Source: Edolisoma coerulescens (taxonomy: Eukaryota; Chordata; Aves; Passeriformes; Campephagidae). From it: a stretch of DNA of 64,000 bases. A model generated the notes under the pieces. That model was given only the letters and a program-made list of their open reading frames with translations. It made no database searches and was not told the DNA's origin. Shown here piece by piece: positions 10,301 to 25,300 of the stretch (positions within the stretch are counted from its first letter, which is position 1; each line of letters opens with the position of its first letter). Where the stretch lies: positions 74,550 to 138,549 of the forward strand of contig VWZW01001650.1 of assembly GCA_013397115.1 (NCBI GenBank). Reading direction: 5' to 3'. Made by a program: the position numbers and the translations under genes.

Positions 10301-13300
10301 CCTCTCTAAAACACGTTCTGTAAACTAAGATAGGCCCATCCAGGGAGGAGATTCCTCAAAATGGGAGATCCATTCAAGCCTTTCATTGGGGAATCTTTGA
10401 TAGGTGTGCTAATTTACAAGGCCTATAAGTTATATACGTGATTTACCCTATGTGTGCATTCCGGTGTGCATTTGGGCATACTCCACCTGGACCATGTGGT
10501 GCATCTTGGGATCCTTAAATACCGAGGAAACTCCTTCCTCCCTTAGCTATGTCTGGCTTTTAATTTTAAGACCAGGAAAAGGCAACATTATGAATTGAGT
10601 TACTGCCTCAAAATTAATAAGAGCAATAGTATGTTTAAGTAAATACCAGTGGAATTAAATAATTTTTTTTGGCTGTATTACCATGACTTCAGTGAGCCTC
10701 AGAAAGTGAAGTAAATGATGCCATGGGACATTTTGTTAGCCTGTTGTGCAATCTTGTTACATCTGAATTATGAACACTTGTAGTAGAAAATTTAGCATGG
10801 CATTCAGAATATTTGCGCCACATACTTCATTTCTGTGCAACCTGTTGTTAGTAAAATAATGTCACACTAAGGAATCTTTCCAGCAAAATACAATGTCATA
10901 CTGTCTAAATAAAGTGCTTTTATGGGAGAAGTCCTAAATAGGGTATGAAAAGTCACACCTATGTACCTCTTTGAGAATTAATCAGACATTAGTTTCATGT
11001 TCTTGGACACTGTAAAATGTCTCAGCTGTTGTGAAGCCCAAGACCTTTATATATTTTGGAAAGATAATGTAAGCATTCTGAACTGTACATCTCGGAAGCT
11101 TGCCAGCCTTTATGATTTAAACTATTTTACACAGTGAAGCACAACTGTATGTACCCAAAGAATGACATGTTCTTGCCCTTAGTGTTAGCATTTTCTTTTT
11201 TATACTTCATAAAAAATACAGTACAGTAAAACTAAGGCAGCATGATTTAATGTTACGAGACTTTACTGAAACAGCTCTGAATTCGGTAAGCTGGTTTCTT
11301 AAATTTCTTCCTTGTAGAATTTAAATTGTATTGCTAATAGTAAATACATTGTTCGTTTGTCAGTTTGGGTATTTAGTACTTTGTGGAGCATTGTTTTCTC
11401 CCACAAGGGATGTTTTTCCGGTTAAATCTGAATAATTAGAGATGAACAATATTGCCTTCTGAAGATTGCCAGTGTCATTCTGAATCTTCCCATGCTGTTA
11501 AATTGACACTAAGTCTGCAGTGCCAGGAGTGTTTAGGTATTCTGTTTAAAAACAAATCACTCCTGTTTATATTTATGCTGAGAGGGCACTTCTGCTGTTA
11601 CAAGTCTACTGTTACTGATGCTCCAGGTTCTATCAATGTGAATAGTGTTGCGTTCCAAGAGAAGTACTGTAGACTAGAGCAACAAAAACTTAAATTATCA
11701 AGTCACAGCTATATAATTAGTTAAGAAGATCCATACCTAGCCTACTGGATAAGGAATTTGAGTAACTGTCTGCCCAACAGAGAAGCATGTGTGTTAACTA
11801 AGCAGCCAGTGCTTTTTAGAGGAATTTCTCAGTGTTGTACATCTTTCTACGTTTTATGAAGAAAGCTTAAACGGATAAATGGGCTTCCAACTTGCTGTAG
11901 TGTAATATGCTGGTTATATGTTATTTCTGTAAGAAGGAGTTTAATTACACAATGCAGTACTGTCTGAAGCAGAGCTTTCAGAATGTGGCAGGGTGTATTA
12001 CAATTGTTTTCTTGGCTGGTCTTCCTACCTCAGTGGCCTCAGCCACAAAGACTGAACCAGAAATGGTCTTCATGTTGTATGTACCTTAGAAGATTCCTGC
12101 TTCTAAACTTGTCCCGTCTAAACTTAAACAGGAATGTGTTCCCAGCAGGAAATACAATATGGCTAGACATTTTAGACCTCAAGAATAAATTTTGTGAAGT
12201 GCCACTTATTTTCTTGTATTGTAGTATAAGGAGGAAGTGGCAATTTTTTCTTAACACTCTTCATGTCACTCTCAATTCAATGTAACCGATTTGTATCTTT
12301 CTGCAGATATTTTGATTGCAGTTTGGAGGAAGCTGCTTCAGCAGTCCTCCATACCTTTGGTAGTATTCTTTTTATTTCTCTGGGCCTCTTGTGCTTCTGT
12401 ATAATAGACTACTCAACAATGCATGTTGCTTAAAGCTTCTGAACAAAACAGTCATGGGATAAGAGGAGGATCTTTATGTAGATGTAATAAAAACAGTCAG
12501 AACACCAGAAGCAGAGGATTTGCAAGGCAGGCACATCACATGCAGTAATATAGTGATAATCTTCTTCCTAACAGGATATATCTTTTGAACACACTTTAGT
12601 AAACCACTGCTGAATGCTAGACTCATTTCTTTCATTGAACTCTTTTTTTCCCAGGGTCTCATTCCTATGTCGTAATCACCCTATATGTGGAATTAAAATT
12701 TTTTTCTTGTTTGCATTGCTTAAATTACTATACATTAATTTCAGTCTGCCATTTAATTTGTTCTGCTGATTACATGAACTTTTGTTGTTCTTTACGATTG
12801 CCCTGTAACTCTTCCAAAGTGAATTGCATTTTGTCATCAGTGAAATTTGTCACTTCACTTTCCTCCTTTTTTACAGCTCACTTCTGAATGTGTTGAACAT
12901 CATAGCTGCTAGGACAGAGCAGTAGGAATCATCTGGTAACTTTGCTGTGCTGTATGAACAGATTGCAGTGGGTTTATTTTTTTTTAAATTGTCCTGGGGT
13001 TTTTGTGTGTGTATTTGAGGGATTTTTGTGGTTGGTTTTTTTTTTTTGTGTGTGGGTTGGTTTTTTTTTGTTTGTTTGTTTACTTTTTTTTTCCTTTTCA
13101 ATTCCTGTGAAGAGTTTGCTTGCTTTAAGAGCCTTTGGTGAGCATCTTTGATTGTGTTTACTGAATTTTCAGAAGACTTATTAACGTGACCTACCTTATC
13201 TATACATTTTCATTTCAGAACTCCGGGAACTTTTTAAGGCACAATTTCTCTTTGCAGAATCTTCACAGCCTTTTCCATTTTGAATGGATTGTGGTTCTGA

Positions 13301-16300
13301 TACTCTAGACCTGTGCAATAGGATTTAGCCTAGCTTTCTGTTGAGAAAGTGCGTCATGATCTTCCAGTCCAGATACAGATCTGCTTAAGGTGTCTTGCAA
13401 CTGAAATACAAGTTTGGACAATGTATAATCTGAATTAGTTATGATTTGTATTGCAGCTCACAAGGCATACCTAAAATGCTGTACTGGATTGGAAGGCACT
13501 TTCTCTTGTGTTCTGTGTGTTTTTGCACTGAATTCTTGCCAGTTCCAACAAATAGAGCATTTGCGGTGAACAGTTGGAATGAAGGTGGATCCAAAGTACT
13601 GAAAATTAAAGAGAATAGTCGTGCAGCATCCCTATAGAGCCACCTGGGTAATATGTGTGGAAGAAAGAGAATCTATCATGTAGTGAGATGGATTGGTGGC
13701 ATAACATTTGTGCAAGAATAAGCTAAAATGATTAAATAGTCCTGTAGTGAGGCATACCAGGAAAAGTTTACATTTTAAATGGTTGTATTTTGTGGGAAAC
13801 TAATGAAGTAGTAGTGAAGATAAATATGTAAAGGAAATTAATTTTATAATTTGTCATGAACTTCAAGATCTGAATGATTCATACATGAAAGCATGTTTCT
13901 TGCAGTCTTTTACTGATTCAGTTAGATCAGTTCTTTGTTTTCTTGAAAATAGCAGAGTTGACATAGTGGACTGCAGTACAGGTGGTACTATAAAAAATGA
14001 GTATTTGAACCAGTTAATTTTTGTAGGGAAAAATGTTTCTGTAGGCACTTAAAAAAAAAAGAAAAGAAAGTAATAAAACTCATGCATTTGAATGTTGGTT
14101 CATGTATTGTAGGACAGTGAGTGCTCTTTTCAAAGGTATGTCTGTACTGCAAGTGGAACAAGCAACTAGCAGGCTCTCCTGAGAGACCCTACTGCCTGGT
14201 GGGAAGGAATTTCCCAGAGGATGGTGTAGGGGGATGAAGGCAAGCTCCTGTGGTTTGTGAGTTCAGAAGTTCAGTTTGAGTTTGGTTGTTTTCTGCCTGA
14301 GAGATAATAGAATTATGTGTCTGGAAAGGCACTTTAGGGAAATACCTTCCTCTCCAGGACAGGGTCAGCTGTGAGGCCTGAGCAGGTTGCCTAAGGTTTT
14401 TCCAGTTGGATATTGAAACAAACCCTTCATGTCCAGCTCTGCTGCTTCACCCTTATGGTAGGAAAAAAAGCCTGCTGTATTTATCCAATTTAATCTTTTG
14501 CTTATTATGCCTAGCAGGACTGTGTGGCCCTCATCAAAGTATGAAAAATTTGAATAGGTTCTGAAGTCTCTAGAGTACTTCAGGATTTGAACAGTGAGAA
14601 GTGATTTTGTTGTCAAATAAGCATATTTCTTCAGAGAAATAAACATTTAGGCATGCTTGAAATTGATGTTAAGGTGCTTTTGCAGACATTCAAACAATTT
14701 TAATTATTACATTATAGATATGAATTAACAGATAAATAGTTACCTATGAATAATAAATAAATACTGCCAATTCTAGCTTTGCTCTGTAGATCTGGGACTG
14801 GCCATAAGATTGCGTCTTGCTGTGGAGTATTTTAGGGTGAATTTTACTAGCTGTTTTTCAGAATGTCTAAGATAAGGTATTCTTACTAATGCTATATTGC
14901 ATTTCCTCCCTCCTTTTCTATGAGCAATTATTACCAGCTGGGTTTATCATTTTGACATTCTTTCATGGATTTATTAATGTTCAACAGCTGTTCTGCTTTG
15001 AAAAAAAAAATGTACTGCTTCCCAGTAGTTTTCCCAGTTTTCTTCAAATTAACTTTCGGGTTTATTCTGACTCCAAGAAAGACAGAAGAAAAAATGCTTT
15101 TTTAGAACTGGGTAGTGAAAAGAGGCATTGAAGGAGCAAGTGTGTAAAACTGGAGAAATAACAGATGTTTTGTTAGAACTTCTAGGACTTCAGATTTTAT
15201 GATGGTGGCCTCAAACTTGTATTGTTAAGTGTTTGAGATTAAGTAATGTTTTGCTCATTAATGATTGTGCAAGTATAAAAACTTGACAAACAGCTGCATT
15301 TGAAGGCAGTTTCAGTGTTCATACATAGTTTCTCAGCCCACACACAGGCCTGTCACATGAGAACGATCCGTGTGAATAGAAAATAAGCCCATAACAATTC
15401 TAAGGCTTTCTTGAGGCCACTTACTTATAACACTTCCAATTTGGAGGGCAGTGAATGAGGCAAGCAACTTGTATGTTGACCATGTCTGTGCTATTTCTGA
15501 AATCCTTTTAAAATCTTTTTAATCATAAGGAATTCAGTAGGTTGTTCCCATATTGTTTATTCAATAAGCCTAAAGGTGCTTGTGGTTCAAGGTTTTTAAC
15601 CGTTTTTTGCATACTCGAAGTTCTTTATGTAAATTGCATGGAGTTTTGTTGCAGGGTGTTTCCTCAATGCAGAAATGAGCCACACCCTGTACTTCTGGTA
15701 CAGGTTCATGATAAAGGCAAGTGTGAAGTGCTTTTAGAAAACTCTTTGATTTTGAGCCAAGTAAAGAGTTTTTGTTGCCTTTTTACATCTGTGGACCAGG
15801 CTGTGTACGTGATCAATCATAAACTATTTTCTTTCCTTAAAAAATAAGTTGATGCTTGATTAAAATTGAAAGCTTCTGTGACAGAGTTTGGGAACTAGAG
15901 AAACGATGAACATTCAGAAGTAACTGTCTGCATTAGTCCATTTGATAATGTCAGTGAATTTTCCTGGTTGCATGATCTTAGTTTTCCAGTGCAGCCTTTT
16001 GCACATGTTTTTTTTAATTAATCTAGGCGTATAGGACAGAAAACTGAAGAAGACGACTGAAAATCGTCAACTACAGTCTATGTGGATCATAGATTGGTAG
16101 TGCTAGTATATTTGACATATATTGCTTGTCTTAGTTTTAACAGGTACATGTTCCTTTCAAGATCTGAATTGTACTTTTCCAGGTGATGGCTTGAATCCAA
16201 AAGGCTATGGTGTTTTCTGGTTTTTTAAGTAGGTCATTGCAGCTAGCTGTAAGCTCCATGATACTGCCAGAAATGATTTGCAGACTATTTTAATCTTCAT

Positions 16301-19300
16301 GCATGTCTTTGAGTACGTAGGTACATCATCTTTCTGCTAAACCATGTAAATCTCAGATCAAATTTGTATGTAATAGAAACATTATTAAAAAACCCCAAAC
16401 ACTCCAAAACTTCATTTTTAGTTGCATTAGAAGTATTTGCTAAATGCAGACCAGATATTTATGGTGCAGCAACTTGCTTAGTGATATAGAGGTGCGAGGG
16501 AAGTAAAGTAGAGGCAGGAGAAGGTCTGAGGAGTCCCTTACCTACTCTGCTATAAAATTTGTTTTTTTCAGAGGGAAACTGCTTTGGAACGTGTCTTCAG
16601 ACTTCAGTGTAATTAGTGTTAAGTGCTAGTCTGGCTGACATACATCTTGGCAAAAAAAAATTCATAAAATTGTTGTTCTATTACCTTATATAGAAGTACT
16701 TACAGACTTCTTATATGAGGAGGATTTTTTTTTTAACCCCCATAGCCTTTGGAATCATTGCTATTTAGAAATTAAAAATTGTATGGTAACCTATGGAGAA
16801 ATGTTAATAATGCTTGAAAATTACCAGCCTTCCAGAGATAGTCTTTGATCTATGATATTAATATTGTTTCCCAGGAGAGAGAGAACTGTTTTCTTCAAAT
16901 CTTCATGCATTGAAGCAAGCTGCAATGTAGAAAATAAATTGAATCTTACTAGCTAGAATACACTGTTGCTACAGGTTTTGATAAACTGACAGATCCAAAA
17001 TTCTTAGTGATCTATGCATTCAGTATTTAAACAATAGGAATTTCTTCAAAGTTTTTACTGTAGACAGTAAGCTTAAATGAGTCTTGTAATGCAAGCATTT
17101 TCAAAACATGTGATTTCTACCGATTTGGATGAAAGTTTTTGAGCAGGGGAGAAACACCAAAGGTGTCTGCACTCTACGTTCGTCATAGGTTGTCTTGACC
17201 TTTTTTAGGTTCAGTGGGGGATCCTGAGTTTCATGCTTGCCGTGGTCTCCACTTTCTGAAATGAGTCAGGTTGATATTTGTCACTGGATAATGTCCCTTC
17301 AGCTGAATTCTGCATTATTAAGTTGTACTCCTCTGTTGGGGTATAATGGCTTTGGATTGGCTGGGAACACTGAAAAACAGTTCCTTTTGCAGGACAGGTG
17401 CTAGGGGAAAGGCAAAGAATAATTTTAGAACACAAAAACGGTGTAAAACAGTTACTGTGCCAAGGGGTAGTTAGAAATGAAAAAATCATGGAATGCTTTT
17501 GATTGGAAGGAACCTTGAAGATCATCAAATTCCAACCCTTCCACCAGAGGAGAAGATTCCACCCACTAGATAACTTGCTCAGGGCCCCATCCATCTAGCC
17601 TTTAGCACTTCCAAGTATGAGACATCCACAACTTCTCTAGGCAACTTGTTGTTGTCCCTCACTACTTGTCGAGTAAAGAATTTCTTAGTAATATCTAAAT
17701 CTCTCCTCTTTTCATTTATAACCATTCCCCTTCTCCTATCACATTCTGCCCATGTAAAAAGTCACTCTCCTTTTTTGTAGAAGTCACTCTTTTTTAAAAA
17801 GACCCCTTCAAGTAGTGAGAGGGTACAATGAGGTCTCTCTTGTGCCTTTTCTTCTCTTCTTGGAGGCTGAACAACCCCAGGGTTCCCAGCCTGTCTTCAT
17901 AGGAGAGATGCTCCAGCCTTCTGATAACTTTCTGGCCTCCTCTGGACCCAGAGTAACAGGTCCATGTCCTTTCTGTGCTGATGGCTCCAGAGATGGACAC
18001 AGTATTACAGGTGTGGTTTCATGAGGGCAGAGTAGAGGGTGAAAAATCCTCTCCCTTCAGTTTGCTGGCCTCTCCTCTTTTAATGCAGCCCAGGATGCGG
18101 TTGGCCGTCTGGGCTGTGAGTGTACTTTTCTGGCTTATGTCCAACTTCTCATCCACAGAAACCCCCAAGTCCTCCTCAGGGCTGCTGTCTAGTTCTCTCA
18201 GTCTGTGCTCAGGTCTGGGATTGCCCTGACCTAGGTGCAGCACCTTGCACCCAGACCTGCTAGACTTTGTGAGGTTCTTAGGGGCCAACTTCTCAAGTTT
18301 GTCCAGCTCTCTCTGGATGGCATCCTGTCCTTCCATTGTGTCAGGTGTGCTGCACAGCTTTGTGTCATCTGCAGTCTTGCTGAGGCTGCCCTCGATCCCA
18401 CTGTCTGTGTCATCAGTGAAGATGTTGAAGACCACTGGTCTCAGAGTAGAGCCCTGAGGGACGCCACTTGTCACCAGCCTCCACCTGGACACAGAGCCAT
18501 TGACCAAATTCTCTGGCTGCATCCATCCAGACAGTTCCTTATCCACCAAATAGCTCACACTTAAAATCCATGTGTCTCCTCTTTGGAGATAAGGGTGTCA
18601 TGTGGAACTGTGTTGAAGGCTTTACAGAAGTCTAGGTAAATCACATCTGTCAGTCTCCCCTTGTCAACCATTGCTGTCACTGCACCGAAGGCCACTAGAT
18701 TGTTCCGCACCTCTGCTTAAATCTCTTTTGGGAAGCAAGCAAGCAGCAGTTCTGGTTAAATATGCCTTTCCCAAGGGTTCTGCCCATTTCATCTGAATAA
18801 AAAGATTTCATTAATCTCATCTGGGATCAAGTCCTTTGATCTTGAATGGCAGCAGTTTCACAGAATCATGAGTACTTTGATAGTTTGCAAATTCTTTCTG
18901 GAATTACTTGTTGACCAGTAGAATAGTTCCTCAGTCTGTAACCTATGTTAGCAGACACAAGCATAGAATCAGCTGGTCAGCAATCAACAGAAAATGGTTG
19001 TACAGATGACATGAGCAGCTCCCTATTTTCTCATACTTTGGCATTTTCAAATACAAAAATTGTTGCTCTTCTGATTATGTACATTGTCATAGTTTTGTTG
19101 AAACAGTGCTTTGATTTTAATAAAGTGGATCTGTCTTGTTGTCACTTGTGGAGGAAGCAGGGAGAGAGAGTTATACCATTTGTCACCCTGTTGTGGAAGG
19201 GTTGTAAATAATGCTCGAGTGGGAGAAAGCCTAAAGGCATGTTGGAGATGAGAGCAGTACAGGGCAATGTCAGGAACAGGGCAAATAATTCTTTTCAGTC

Positions 19301-22300
19301 AGCAAGTGTTCAGGGGAAGAAACTTTTTCAAGTTCCCTAGAGATCTTTAATTGTTTTGTAGTACAGAACAATTTCTCCTCCCTTGTTTGGCTTATTGTTG
19401 TTCCCAAGGGCTTGGTTAATAGGTCGTGCTGAAAACTGGTTATGCTCAAAACATATTTGCAAGAGATATTTGCTTATGTAATGAACTGGATGGGTACAAC
19501 CACTGCATATGTTTTTCCTTCTTAGCAACAAGGTATCGGTCGGCCAAGCGTGTACCATGCCGTGGTAGTCATATTTCTAGAATTCTTTGCCTGGGGGCTC
19601 TTGACAACTCCAATGCTAACGGTAAGTATCATTCATCAGCTGTTATCTTGGTGGTAGTGACAAATGTTAATTTGCTAATTCCTAGGGATTTGGTGTTTAA
19701 TTTCCTTTACATTAACGCGTATCTCATTATCTGAATTCCAGAAGTCTTAGCAGCTGAGATCTGGACTGCTGAAAGACTAGGAGATAAGGAAAAATAAATT
19801 AACTGTTCTGTACTAGTCTTTAACTCTTATTTGCCTTTTAGAATAACACCAATTTAGTCTATTGATTAAAGTATCTCTGGAAATTCTGGCTTTTTAAAGA
19901 CTTCATAGTCCAATTCATCTTCCCATTGTAACAAATAAATAAACTATGCAACCCTTCATTAACTGTGTGTACTTCTGTGGGCTGACTGTTTTGCCAGCAT
20001 GTAACTTACAGTAAAATGTAAAGGCATTCATGTAAGAAATGAGTTTCATAAGTATTTAATCTGCTCTGGTTATTTTCCAGATGAACAGATAATTTGAGTG
20101 TTTGGTAATAGGATATGAAGCCTTTCATTTGAAGACATGGATCTCGTTCATTTTAGTGGGGCCTGCCTATGAGCAGTCGTAAGAGGTCTTTTAGTCCAGG
20201 TTTTCATCAGCTGGTATCTGAGACCGCTTTGAATACATGGCGGGCAAAGTTTTGTGGGATCGAAAGAGTTAATTTCTTTCCTTCTCCAAACTCCAAGTAA
20301 AATAATGTACATAACTCTTGGAATGTGTTTGTCTAACGTTTCTAGAGACAATCACTGAACTTCTTAACATAACTTAGTAATAAAAAAGTTCACATAAACA
20401 GTTAACACATTTCCATAAAGCAGGTATCTCACAAAATGGCTGTCCTGTCATCCTGTCTTGCTGATGTCAAAATATGGGGAAGCTTACTGGGTGATCTTTC
20501 TTACCTCTTTTTTTCTTTGCTTTTTTCCTTAACCAAAGTGCTCAATTTCAACTTTCCCAAGTTTCACACTTCTCATTTAAAAGGATAAATGTGGAAATCA
20601 TAATTCTTACAGATCTGCAAACCCCCACCCATTTTAATAATACTGTGTGTTAGGTGGGTTCTTCAGTAGTTCCCCAGTAGTATACTCCCGTTGGAATAGG
20701 TCCATAGTCGAGGGTGATCATCTTTATTTGTAATCAGCTTTGCAAGCACCGAAAGGCTGTTGTTGGGTTTATATAATTTCAAGTCTGGTTTGATACTTTG
20801 TACATTTCTGTCTTGTGATGTACTTGTGGTAGCTTACATTGGACTGCTTATCAGGCAGCAGTACTAGAAGTCATGTAGAGATTTCTTATGAGCAAAGTTC
20901 AGCCTTTGAACTGCCAGCTGCCCACTTCTGCTCAAGCAGGTTTGTCATGTAGGAAAGGCATATATGGAAATGTCTGGCCTGTTGATCAAAGCTTGTGGTT
21001 ACTCAATTTTTTGCGTTTTTTTTTTCATGATTCTGCAGGTCATTGTCAACTTTCAATCTAATTAAAATGTTGTGTACTATGGAAATACATTGTGTGTATT
21101 TTTAATAGCTGAGATTATTTAAAGTTCATTTTTTAAATTGCTTTTTCACTTCTTTTGACATCTGTCAGCAAAGCTGTACTGTTCGTTACATGACACTATA
21201 CTTGGAGAAGAAAAGATTTAAAGTGTTTATAATGCACACAAAAGCTGTTCTGATCAAACACTGCCCAAAGTTTATGGACATTACTTTTATTTATGGACTT
21301 GTGTGCCATTGATAGTAAATTGCCATAAGCAATATTAGTTACTTAATGATGTGTTCCGTCTTCAGTATGTATTTTTTTGGAATATGTATCTGTTGGTAGA
21401 ACTTGAGTAAAGCAGTTCCCTCTACCACTTTGTCAAGCTGCATTTCTCTTGTGTATAAAGCAACAAATTAATCTCAAAAACTTGAACTTAATATCAGTAG
21501 TGGTTGCCTCTGAGGGAAAAATACTTGAAAACGGTTCACAGGTAATTAGATTTGACTCTCTGAGTTTCCTATTTTTATTTGTTTTGGTTTATTTTTATTC
21601 TGTAACTTAGAAGAGACCTGCTTTTAAATCTGTAATTTGAACCTTGACTTTTTTTTTTGTCAATTCGTATCATAAGATCAGTGTTCTAATAGGTGAAAAA
21701 TTGTTCTAAATATCTAGCCAAAAGATGATACCAGAAGGGAAAAGTGATGTAAATAGTAATTAATATGAGAACCACCACTTTTATTAAACCTATGATTTGA
21801 GAATCTCAGTCTTCTTAGAAAAATAATGCTGGTACTTTTCAGTGACACTTTCTCAATATACATGTAAGTAATTTTTGTGATTAGTGGCACTTATTTATAA
21901 GTATCAGGAGCAAATGAATGTGAATTTTGTTTGAATGTGAATTTTTGTGTATAGGTGCTTTGAACATCGCAGTAAGTTTTTTTAGTTCAAATGATAGCAC
22001 CTGTGAGGTCCCTTAACTCTCTTGCATATTTATGGTAAATCTGTTTAGTGTAGATTAACATTCTTGCCCTTGAATTAAGACTGCTGGTAAAGCACCTTAC
22101 ATGAATTCGTAGCTGTATTTAAACACTCAGAATTCTTGCTGGTATTTATAAGCATTTACTTGTTAATTGGAAGTGTTTCTAACTGTATGGCTATTTAATA
22201 GCTGCTATTTGTTCAATTGTGAATATAGCACTGTTTATTCCTTGTCAATGTAAGTTAGCTGAATCTCATTTTCAGTCCTAAATATTGACAATGTTTGAGT

Positions 22301-25300
22301 TCACCTTTTGAAGGAATTAGCTATGTAAAAATGTTGTAATTTGTACCAGCTGGAGATGGTTTTTGCTTACATTGATCCTCTTTTTGAGCAAAGTGTCCCA
22401 AACCAACTCTCTCTGCACTACAGTCTTTGCCAGCAGAGGAATTTATGCCGATAAATTGATATTAAATGTTGTTTCCATTTTCTTGTGAAGACAAAAAAGA
22501 GGTAGAAGATACTTTTTTTCTGCTTGTTCCAGGGGTTTTGGTTGTGGTTTTGTTTCCTTTGTTTTAGTTTTTATTTTGGGATAGGATACTTTTTCTTAAC
22601 AAGTTCTCATAGAGCTATCCTGTTTTACAAATCAAATTTAAGCTTGGAATCAACTTTCTCCTGTCTCTCCTGATTAAAATAATGGTTTTTTCCCCCCCGT
22701 TCAGGTCTTACATGAAACATTTCCCCATCATACATTTTTAATGAATGGTCTTATTCAAGGTGTTAAGGTAAGATTTTTTTTTAAACCTCTGACCTAAATA
22801 TTCTGTGTGTTTTCATATTGTAACTTGTCTTACCTCCATTCTCCCTAAGAACATACAAAACACTGAGAATGTAGTTAATTCTTAAACCATTTTTTCACTG
22901 TAGGGGTTGTTTCTTGGGCTCAGTTCAAGTTTTACTGCTAAGTGGCAGCGTCTTGAAACAAGTGGGATGTTTCTCAGAAATTTAAATTCCTCTCATTTGA
23001 ATAGGTACCACTTGTAGCTACTGTAATCTTGATAAGGATCTGTCTGAGAATAGAGCTGGGTTTTTATTGTCTCCTTACTAATTTTAAATGATTTATGTCG
23101 GAGCCAAATTAATGCAACCATGATGATACCATTGAGATAGAAAATGAAGCACTTAAACACTGATTTTGTCTTAAAATGTGGCATAAGAGCTCATTTTCAT
23201 CAGGTTGGTTTTATTTACTGGCCCTTTTTTTTATCAACTCTTTTAACATTCTGTGATCGTCAAGATATTCAGAGCAGCTTATAGCTTACTTACACCACTG
23301 CATTCACACTGTGATTATGCTGGATTGTGGCCACAAAAAAAGCTTGCAAGCATTTTCTAGGATAACTAATGTAAAGTCTTTTCTTTGATAACTGTTGTTC
23401 TGAGAGGCTGCAAAGACCTTGCTGTGACTAAGATAATTTATAGCACTCAGAAATTATTTATCTTTATGTCCTGTAACAAGTCTAAAGCATTGCTTTTAGT
23501 TGTAGGAACATGACATCTTTAGGATCTGCCTGCTGTCTTGCTGTCTTTCATGGTGGATTGGCAGAACACAATGCACTCGGGATGTTGGTTTGTCTCAGAC
23601 TGAAAGAGGAAGTTATCTTCTCATTGTTCTCATAGGAGAACAAAGTTCGCGTTTCTCTTCCTGTTTCCTTTCAAGTTTTTCACTCACAGTGCAATGTAAC
23701 TGTGTATTAAAAGTAGTAAATAGAGGGTTCCCCAGAGATTTTTTACAGAGCATGTCTGGAGAAAAGTGCATTAATGTCATGATAGTTTGGATTGCTCTAA
23801 CAGGTCTAGTAAATGGGGGAGCTTGTACTTCCATGTCTTTTCTTTTAAAATTTTGTTTATGAAACATTGGAAGTGTTTTTTGTGACAGCAAAATGTATTA
23901 GTTTATATGGTACTGAAATCTGATTCTAAGGAGCAGAAACATTAATTTCGACTAAGACATCTATCTTTCTGAGGATTTGGTAGTCTGGCTTTATGGCTTT
24001 TGTTCTCAAGCCTTACTGAAAACATTGAAATCAGATTTGTTTGTAGGGATTTGGCAGAACAGTTATTTAGTACAGCAGTCTGTATGCATATGTTAAACTT
24101 GTGACTATATTTGAATAAGAGAGGTAAGCTAAAGTTAGCCAGAGTAGACTTCCAGAGTATTAAGGTGCTTCCAGAACCATGCATTTACTAATGTTTGGAC
24201 TCATGGTGGAGTTGGATTGATAAGTGAAGAATGTACTAACTTGGAGGAACTGCTTCCCAGTTAACAAACCCTTGAAATCCTTTATTTATTTTAATTCTCC
24301 TGTGTAATAGAACAGATTGGAGACCTAGGTTTTAGGACTTCAAGAAATTCTGGAAAATCTAGTATTTGATCTGTAGTAAATTTCTTCTGGTTTTACTGTA
24401 CATGTGAGTCTGATCTTCTCCACAGGAATCTCATTATGGTATCCCGTGATCTCAAGTTGTCAGGCTTGCTCAAATGGTCTTCATAGTTCTTGCACTGTAC
24501 TGTACACGATGAATATGTAGTATAAAGCAGCAAAGTTCTGTTAAATTTGTTTCAGAGAGTAGTTATGTTACCCAAAACTCTTAGGACTGTCCAAATTCGA
24601 GGGCAACTTGGCTTTGAAATCTAGCACTGAATCTCTTGATAGAGGCTAAGATAGTGTCCTTTGTGGAACTAGACTGTATTTTGGAGATTTTAAAGAAGAT
24701 TTTGCAGTCTGTTACTTCTATATTGAATCAAATGGATCTTGAAAAAAATGTATGCTGTCTCTTTTTTTTTAAAAAAAATTCACTCAGGTTTAAAAGATTT
24801 GAAACATAAAACATCAGAATCACAGAAAATTAGACTGTAGAACAAATTGTGTACATTTTCAGTTATCTACAACTTCTGTGTTTAATTTCAAATCAATTTT
24901 CAATTTTCCTTTCTTATATTGAAGATAAAGTGAGCCTTGGAAACGTAGATACAGACATGTTAATTGTTTTTCTTTTGTCCCAGGGTTTTTTGTCCTTTCT
25001 CAGTGCTCCACTAATAGGTGCTCTCTCAGATGCTTGGGGAAGGAAATCTTTTCTTCTTCTTACAGTTTTCTTCACCTGTGTCCCAATTCCATTAATGCGA
25101 ATAAGCCCATGGTAAGTGGTACAAACTGCAGTAGCAAGCTTGTCAAGAGAGCAGATATTCAATCAGAGGAGTAATTTGGGGAAGTGGAAGAGGGACAATA
25201 AGACAAGAAGAAAGCAGCTTTCCTTTCAAGATGTGATGATGTTATTCTGGAGCTTTTCTGTTCAAGATGTGTTCAAACCATGTATCCTAGGAGTAGAAAT

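Larger units (their letters stand above)
7318..19525 (+). other. MFSD14B intron 1
   Basis: A long AT-rich first intron with a CpG-rich first 320 bases. It carries an LTR at 10231-10587, an old CR1 piece at about 14300-14460 and a larger CR1 at 17483-18720. A T/G-rich low-complexity tract lies at 12978-13098 and a 14-base T run at 9179-9192. The small open frames scattered through it lack splice signals and homology. Confidence 0.85.

Noticed and set aside
18019..18558. 179-codon - strand frame with a reverse-transcriptase motif as a host gene
   Set aside because: TSGVPQGSTLRPVVFNIF and surrounding text are the CR1 LINE palm domain, and the copy is 5'-truncated and frameshifted.
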